Below, piece by piece: positions 57,318 through 64,000 of a stretch of 64,000 bases of DNA (the first letter of the stretch is position 1; every line of letters starts with the position of its first letter). Location: assembly GCA_016707605.1 (NCBI GenBank), contig JADJHJ010000026.1:62001-126000 (forward strand), written 5' to 3'. Made by a program: the position numbers and the translations under genes. The stretch comes from Candidatus Promineofilum glycogenicum. Its GTDB lineage: Bacteria; Chloroflexota; Anaerolineae; Promineifilales; Promineifilaceae. The notes below the pieces were generated by a model. That model was not told the DNA's origin. It did no database searches and saw only the letters and a list, made by a program, of their open reading frames with translations.

Positions 57318-58758
57318 CGTTCACCTCCTCGCCCTCGACGCTCAGGTCGGCGATGATCTTCGTCCCCCGGCCCGGCGCGCTGGCCACACGGAAGTTGCCG
57401 CCCAGGCTCTCCACGCGCTCGCGCATACCCACCAGCCCCAGGTGCTTGTCCCACTCGGCCGCGCCGCCATCGACGAAGCCCGGCCCGGCGTCGCTGACCT
57501 CGATGTGCAGCCGCCCGGCGTCGTAGCACAGGGCCACGGCCTGCCCCACCCCGCCGGCGTGGCGAGTGGCGTTGCTCAGCGCCTCCTGCACCAGCCGGTA
57601 GAGAGTGATCTTCACCGGCAGCGACGCCCGCTCCGGCGTGCCGTCCAGGTCGATAGCCACGGTCGTCCCGGTGCGCCCCTCATGGACGCGCACCGCCCGG
57701 GCCATCGTCTGCGGCAGCGTCAGGCGGTTCAGATGCGGCACGCCCAGCCCGGCCGACAGGGCGCGAATCTCGCCCAGCGCCCGCTGCAGCGAACTCTGGA
57801 TCACCTCCAGATCATCCACCAGAAACCGAGTTTCTTCCGAGAAACTCGGTTTCTCCTCTGACTTCTCTCCTACCGTCTCCCGCGCCAACGCATGGTCCAG
57901 CCGCAGCAGGGCCAGCCCCAAATCCTGCACCGGCCCGTCGTGGAGGTCGGCGCTGATGCGGCGCAGGACGCGCTCGTTGAGGGCCGTGGTGCGCGCCGCC
58001 GCTCGGCGCACGCGGTCGTGCAGTGCCGCGTTCTGAGTCAGCAGGTCGGTGAGCTGAACGACCTGAGCACTAAGCGCGTCGCGCTGCTGCTCGATGGTAT
58101 CGCTGGCCCGGCCGACGAAACCGGCCAGCAGCAAATAGATGCCGCCCATCGCCAGCCCAACGACCAGCCAGACGCGCCGCTGGGCGGCGGCGATGTCCTG
58201 CTGCAAGCCGTCCACCGCCTGGTAGAACTCGGCCACAGCGATGATCCGGTCGCTGCCGCCCAGGCGCACCGGGCTGTAGGTTTCCATCAGGACGGAGCTT
58301 TGCGCCCGCTCCAGCACGTTCTCGGCGTCCTCCAGGGTGCTGACCTCGGCGGTGACGGCCCCGGCCCAGGCCTGCCGCAACTCCTCGCCGGGCGGGAAGA
58401 CCTGGCCGATGGCCGACGGCTCGGCGCTGTAGAGCAGCTTGCCGGCCGCGTCCCAGACCTTGAAGGCCACGATCTCGCGGCCGAGCGGCGTCTCCTCCAG
58501 CAGCCGGTCGAGCGCGGCGATGTGGCCGGCGCTGAGCCGGTCAGACGTGGATAGCTCCTGCAAGTTGGGCGAGACGAAGCTGTCGACGAAGAGGGCCGTC
58601 GTCGCCGCCGTGCGGTGGACGACGCTCTGCTCGATCTGCTGCCCCACCCACCAGCCAAGGCCCAGGGCCGCGATCACCAGGATGATCAGGCTGGCGATCA
58701 TGAACTGCCGGGCCAGCGTCAGCCGGGTCAGTGGATTATGTGTCGCTGCGGTCATCAC
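57310..58758 (-). CDS. NarX-like sensor histidine kinase with repeat-derived insert
   Basis: A 482-residue membrane kinase. Two membrane helices (FMIASLIILVIAALGLGWWVG and VWLVVGLAMGGIYLLLAGFVG) enclose a ~160-residue extracytoplasmic sensor. A coiled coil leads to HisKA_3 with the phospho-His in RRISADLHDGPVQDLGLALLRLDHAL, and the ATPase has SNATRHA, VSDAGPGFVDGG and GLVGMRERVESLGGNF. Within the dimerisation/phosphotransfer domain, between LDHALARETV and DDLEVIQSSLQRAL, an extra segment (GEKSEEKPSFSEETRFLV) is encoded by a family G palindrome. Whether that loop harms signalling is unknown. The cognate regulator overlaps downstream. Confidence 0.92.
   Translation of the reverse strand: MMTAATHNPLTRLTLARQFMIASLIILVIAALGLGWWVGQQIEQSVVHRTAATTALFVDSFVSPNLQELSTSDRLSAGHIAALDRLLEETPLGREIVAFKVWDAAGKLLYSAEPSAIGQVFPPGEELRQAWAGAVTAEVSTLEDAENVLERAQSSVLMETYSPVRLGGSDRIIAVAEFYQAVDGLQQDIAAAQRRVWLVVGLAMGGIYLLLAGFVGRASDTIEQQRDALSAQVVQLTDLLTQNAALHDRVRRAAARTTALNERVLRRISADLHDGPVQDLGLALLRLDHALARETVGEKSEEKPSFSEETRFLVDDLEVIQSSLQRALGEIRALSAGLGVPHLNRLTLPQTMARAVRVHEGRTGTTVAIDLDGTPERASLPVKITLYRLVQEALSNATRHAGGVGQAVALCYDAGRLHIEVSDAGPGFVDGGAAEWDKHLGLVGMRERVESLGGNFRVASAPGRGTKIIADLSVEGEEVNDE
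57821..57854. repeat. Palindromic element, family G, inside a kinase gene
   Basis: 15-base arms AGAAACCGAGTTTCT (57821-57835) and complement (57840-57854), identical to the intergenic copy at 7422-7455 except for the four-base loop (TCCG here, CAGA there). Confidence 0.9.
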
Positions 58759-58939
58759 GCGCCTCCGATCAGACTAAAGTCCGAAACCCTTGCGACCAGG
58801 GTCGGGGCGCAACTTCCAACCTTGGCCCGATTCATCGTCGTCGTCAATCGAGTATGCTGTTCAACAGATAGGCCAGTCACACGCCGGCCATCGAAAACGA
58901 AAAAGCTAAGAACCAAAACTTCGGAAAAGGAGATCTATC

Positions 58940-59356
58940 ATGTCAGTGACGAAAGGGTGGGCAAAAGTAACGGTGTTGGCTGCTTTCGTGGCCGCTTTGC
59001 TTCTGGGCACGCTCCTGTATGCGCCGGCGGCGCAGGCCAAGGGCGGCGATGGAACTATTATCCAGTTGCGCGGTAGCGCGCAGTACCCCAACGCCAACGG
59101 CAAGGCCAAGTACAAGGCCGAGGGCGGCGAGCGCGAGTTCGAGGTCGAACTGGAAGACGCCCGCGCGCTGAAGGGCAAGGTCCTGACCGTCTACGCCAAC
59201 GGGGCCAAGGTCGGCACCTTCCGCGTCAATAACCTGGGCAACGGCCGCCTGGAGCGCAACAGCGACCTGGGCCAGAACGTGCCCAACATCCACGCCGGTT
59301 CGCCGGTGCAGATCAAGACCGCCGCCGGAGTGCTCGTCGTCTCGGGCAGCTTCTGA
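58940..59356 (+). CDS. Small secreted protein, unknown function
   Basis: A 138-residue protein with a clear Sec signal peptide (VTVLAAFVAALLLGTLLYAPAAQA, cleavage after AQA near 33). The mature part is basic and beta-rich (GDGTIIQLRGSAQYPNANGKAKYKAEGGEREFEVELEDARALKGKVLTVYANGAKVGTF, in parts, to VQIKTAAGVLVVSGSF). The style resembles small extracellular proteins in which two beta units repeat. AAAAGGAG precedes the ATG. A CCCCC-ACGCC-GGGGG-TTTT hairpin at 59436-59454 may terminate the transcript. Confidence 0.75.
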   Translation: MSVTKGWAKVTVLAAFVAALLLGTLLYAPAAQAKGGDGTIIQLRGSAQYPNANGKAKYKAEGGEREFEVELEDARALKGKVLTVYANGAKVGTFRVNNLGNGRLERNSDLGQNVPNIHAGSPVQIKTAAGVLVVSGSF

Positions 59357-59435
59357 TGACGACGTGGCACGCTGTTTCAGCCAGCGAAATCAGCGTCTCT
59401 TGCGTCATCAGCGTGCCATTCTTCTCACCCATAGC

Positions 59436-59454
59436 CCCCCACGCCGGGGGTTTT
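59436..59454 (+). terminator. Weak intrinsic terminator
   Basis: CCCCC (59436-59440), loop ACGCC, GGGGG (59446-59450), then TTTT. It separates the secreted-protein gene from the pheST promoter. Confidence 0.55.
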
Positions 59455-59462
59455 CGCGTTTC

Positions 59463-59491
59463 TTGACAACAGGTTAGCACGATGCTAATAT
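59463..59491 (+). promoter_or_regulatory. Consensus promoter of the pheST attenuator
   Basis: Perfect TTGACA (59463-59468), 17 bases, TAATAT (59486-59491). Transcription should start near 59498-59499, right at the ATG of the leader peptide. Confidence 0.88.
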
Positions 59492-59498
59492 GCCGTCC

Positions 59499-59588
59499 AT
59501 GAACGTTCATCGTTCTCGCTCGTTTTTTGGCTTTGCTTTTGCGAACAAGTCCCGCGCCGCGACGGCCGAGACGCTCTGTTCCGCTTGA
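59499..59588 (+). CDS. Phe-rich leader peptide of the pheST attenuator
   Basis: A 29-codon frame starting 8 bases after the -10 box and hence probably on a leaderless mRNA. It contains SFFGFAF: four Phe codons (all TTT) within six codons, at 59527-59544. It ends at TGA 59586-59588, 26 bases before an intrinsic terminator and 154 bases before pheS. This is the layout of an aminoacyl-tRNA-sensing leader peptide: stalling at Phe codons when charged tRNA-Phe is scarce would allow read-through into pheST. The peptide is otherwise unlike any protein I know, and its function is the act of translation. Confidence 0.85.
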   Translation: MNVHRSRSFFGFAFANKSRAATAETLCSA

Positions 59589-59626
59589 GCCAGGCCGGCA
59601 ACAGAGAATCCCGAAAGACGCGGCGC
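59554..59626 (+). promoter_or_regulatory. Predicted antiterminator pairing
   Basis: GCGCCGCG (59554-59561) in the leader-peptide frame is perfectly complementary to CGCGGCGC (59619-59626), which includes most of the terminator's left arm. The two structures are mutually exclusive. With a ribosome stalled on the Phe codons just upstream, the 8-base antiterminator could form. Inferred by eye. Confidence 0.55.
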
Positions 59627-59642
59627 AAACCGCGTCTTTTTT
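59615..59642 (+). terminator. Attenuator terminator upstream of pheS
   Basis: Perfect 9-base stem AAGACGCGG (59615-59623)/CCGCGTCTT (59630-59638), loop CGCAAA, followed by a run of Ts to 59642. Strong intrinsic terminator between leader peptide and pheS. Confidence 0.9.
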
Positions 59643-59646
59643 GTTT

Positions 59647-59729
59647 GGTGCATCGCACTTTCTGGAGTGCGTTGCACCTTCTTGAGAGCTGTCGGAAGGT
59701 GCAACGCACTTCAGAAAGTGCGATGCACC
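59647..59729. repeat. Palindromic element, family I
   Basis: 32-base arms (59647-59678 and 59698-59729), core GGTGCATCGCACTTTCTGG, between the attenuator terminator and pheS; a diverged half copy is in herA at 50458-50489. Confidence 0.9.
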
Positions 59730-59742
59730 GGGAGAGAGTGCT

Positions 59743-60768
59743 ATGCTCGAAGAACTGGAAAACAACTATCAACAGGCCGCCGCCGCCCTGGCCGCGGCCG
59801 AGGGGCGCGAGGCGCTGGCCGCCTGGCACCGCGAGACGCTGGGCAAGAAGGGCGCTATCTACCTGTTGACGCGCAACCTGGGCGCGCTGAGCGCCGAAGA
59901 GCGGCCGGCGTTCGGCCGCCGGCTCAACGAGATCAAGGCCGAGTTGGAGTCGGCCTACGACGAGCGGCTGGCCCAGGCCGAAGCGGCCGAACTGGGCGCG
60001 CAGATGGCCGCCGGGGCGCTCGACGTGTCCTTGCCCGGCCGCCGCCCCGCCCACGGCCGCCTGCACATCATCACCCGCACCCTGCGCGAAATCTACCGCA
60101 TCTTCGGCGACATGGGCTTCCAGGTCTACCGCAGCCCCGACGTCGAGACGGACGAGATGAACTTCGAGCTGCTCAACTTCCCCCACCACCACCCGGCGCG
60201 CGACATGCAGGACAGCTTCTACACCACCACGCCGGGCGTCATCCTGCGCACCCACACCAGCGCCGGGCAGATTCGCGCCATGCGCGAGTACCACCCGGAG
60301 CCGATCCGCATCCTCCTGCCCGGCATGTGCTATCGCAACGAGCAGGTGACGACGCGCAGCGAGATGCAGTTCACCCAGGTGGAGCTGCTGGCCGTGGGCG
60401 ACGACATCTCCTTCGCCGACCTGAAGGGCACGCTGACCGAGTTCGCCCGCCGCCTGTTCGGCGCCGACCGGCAGACGCGCTTCCGCGCCAGCTACTTCCC
60501 GTTCACCGAGCCGAGCGCGGAGATGGACATCAGTTGCATCCTGTGCAACGGCGCGGGCTGCTCCATCTGCAAGTACTCCGGCTGGCTGGAGATTCTGGGC
60601 TGCGGCATGGTCCATCCGGTCGTGCTGCGCAATGGCGGCTATGACCCGGAGAAAACCTTCGGCTTCGCCGCCGGCATGGGGCCGGAGCGCATCGCCATCC
60701 TGAAGTATGGCATCGACGACATCCGGCAGTTCTGGGCTAATGACTTGCGCTTTCTTGAACAATTCTAG
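59743..60768 (+). CDS. pheS: Phenylalanyl-tRNA synthetase alpha subunit
   Basis: A 341-residue class II synthetase subunit. An N-terminal coiled coil (MLEELENNYQQAAAALAAAEGREALAAW) that binds tRNA-Phe is followed by the catalytic core: RRPAHGRLHIITRTLREIYRIFGDMGFQVYRSPDVETDEMNFELLNFPHHHPARDMQDSFY in parts, motif 2 RTHTSAGQIRAM...PGMCYRNEQVTTRSEMQFTQVE, and motif 3 GFAAGMGPERIAILKYGIDDIR. A Cys-rich patch (CILCNGAGCSICKYSGWLEILGCGM) is typical of many bacteria. It works as a heterotetramer with PheT, encoded next. Controlled by the upstream attenuator. Intact. Confidence 0.96.
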   Translation: MLEELENNYQQAAAALAAAEGREALAAWHRETLGKKGAIYLLTRNLGALSAEERPAFGRRLNEIKAELESAYDERLAQAEAAELGAQMAAGALDVSLPGRRPAHGRLHIITRTLREIYRIFGDMGFQVYRSPDVETDEMNFELLNFPHHHPARDMQDSFYTTTPGVILRTHTSAGQIRAMREYHPEPIRILLPGMCYRNEQVTTRSEMQFTQVELLAVGDDISFADLKGTLTEFARRLFGADRQTRFRASYFPFTEPSAEMDISCILCNGAGCSICKYSGWLEILGCGMVHPVVLRNGGYDPEKTFGFAAGMGPERIAILKYGIDDIRQFWANDLRFLEQF

Positions 60769-60781
60769 AACAGCTCACGCA

Positions 60782-60870
60782 AAGGCGCGAAGGGGCAAAG
60801 AACGCCAAGAAGAGTCCTTTTCTTTTCTTCTTTTGCGCCTTGGCGAACCTTTGCGCCTTTGCGTGAGCTC
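60782..60870. repeat. Palindromic element, family B
   Basis: Arms AGCTCACGCAAAGGCGC... (60782-60819) and complement (60832-60870), between pheS and pheT in the same operon. Confidence 0.88.
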
Positions 60871-60888
60871 TTCCTTTCTGGAGATAAC

Positions 60889-63587
<2,699 letters not shown>

Positions 63588-63590
63588 GCA

Positions 63591-63741
63591 ACCACAGATT
63601 ACGCAGATTTCACAGATTAAGGAAAGCGCCCCGGGGAGGGGGGGGTAGGGGGGGATCCAGAAGAAGAGAATTTTTTCTTCAATCTGCTCAGCCCAACTGC
63701 GGATCCTCTCAATCTGTGAAATCTGCGTAATCTGCGGTTTG
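63591..63741. repeat. Palindromic element, family A (long loop)
   Basis: Left words CAACCACAGATTACGCAGA (63590 on) and right complement AATCTGTGAAATCTGCG to 63741, with a G-rich loop (GGGGAGGGGGGGG) and AGAAGAGAATTTTTTCTTC. It lies between pheT and the acyltransferase gene. Confidence 0.85.
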
Positions 63742-63751
63742 ATTTCTGCTC

Positions 63752-64000
63752 ATGGACGCCCTCCTTCGTTCACTCATCCGCGCTCTCGTTCGTCTGCTAT
63801 TCCGTATCGGCCTGCGGCTGGAGATCGAGGGGCGCGAGCACCTGCCGGCGAGCGGCCCACTGGTCATCATCGGCAACCACTTCAGCATCTACGAAGCACC
63901 GCTACTGATGGTCTTCCTGCCCTATGGCGACCAGATTACCTGGCTGGCGGCGACGGAGCTACAGGAGTCGCGCATCCTGAAGGCGCTCATCCGCCTGTTC
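63752..64000 (+). CDS. 1-acyl-glycerol-3-phosphate acyltransferase (PlsC-like), 5' part
   Basis: The first 83 codons of a PlsC/LPLAT-family acyltransferase; the gene runs off the window. After a hydrophobic/basic N-terminus (LLRSLIRALVRLLFRIGLRLEIEGREHLPASGPLVII, in parts) comes the catalytic motif region NHFSIYEAPLL. The family motif is NHxxxxD; here the acidic residue is Glu (HX4E). Then FLPYGDQITWLAATEL, typical of the second block. It would acylate lysophosphatidate in phospholipid synthesis. A family A palindrome fills the gap to pheT, so co-transcription is possible but unproven. Confidence 0.8.
   Translation, partial: MDALLRSLIRALVRLLFRIGLRLEIEGREHLPASGPLVIIGNHFSIYEAPLLMVFLPYGDQITWLAATELQESRILKALIRLF

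Overview
This 64 kb window is GC-rich chromosomal DNA. Its housekeeping genes, lipoproteins, TipAS-type MerR regulator, nurA-herA cluster and heavy load of intergenic palindromes suggest a Chloroflexota bacterium, probably an Anaerolineae/Ardenticatenia-like lineage. This is inferred from protein style and layout; there is no rRNA to confirm it. The DNA looks like draft or metagenome assembly: several conserved genes carry one- or two-base indels, and pheT contains an implausible poly-G tract.

Layout. 1-7.4 kb: end of a RodZ-like gene, rimO, a TlpA-like thioredoxin paired with an Lgt-like membrane protein, a DinB-like protein, a STAS-ATP-grasp fusion, a PIN/Phd toxin-antitoxin pair, and a MerR-TipAS regulator with its operator. 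7.5-17.6 kb: a Sap/GAP membrane protein, a D-aminoacylase-like amidohydrolase, a frameshifted Uma2 gene, an ArsR-DUF2087 regulator, an epimerase, a PAP2 phosphatase, an OmpR-type two-component system and PspC. 17.7-29 kb: a truncated Nudix gene, two tandem beta-lactamase-like serine hydrolases (the first with a degenerate active site), an acyl-CoA-binding protein, an aldo/keto reductase, an orphan DUF433 antitoxin, a molbindin, a GT4-GH130 pair and MscS. 28.8-45 kb: ettA, metG, secreted and membrane proteins, a selenocysteine-containing peroxiredoxin-like gene, tRNA-Leu, a T-box leader and asd, a DUF3048 lipoprotein, a SufS-like enzyme, and recR-ybaB-dnaX. 45-64 kb: two TolB-like lipoproteins, nurA-X-herA, PIN-TRAM-cysS-rlmB, a NarL-type two-component system, a Phe-attenuated pheST operon and the start of an acyltransferase.

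Most notable points. (1) An in-frame UGA at 36363-36365 stands exactly where the first Cys of the FLRHFGCxxC motif belongs, with a candidate bacterial SECIS just downstream, so the gene probably encodes a UxxC selenoprotein. (2) pheST has a consensus promoter, a leaderless Phe-rich leader peptide, competing RNA pairings and an intrinsic terminator: a translation-coupled attenuator. (3) tRNA-Leu, a T-box leader and asd appear to share one promoter. (4) At least ten families of palindromic or tandem repeats fill the intergenic spaces. Members also lie inside reading frames (dnaX linker, nurA, a sensor kinase DHp domain, herA N-terminus, pheT) or supply gene 3' ends and stop codons (rimO, the amidohydrolase, others), resembling the protein-invading palindromes of Rickettsia.
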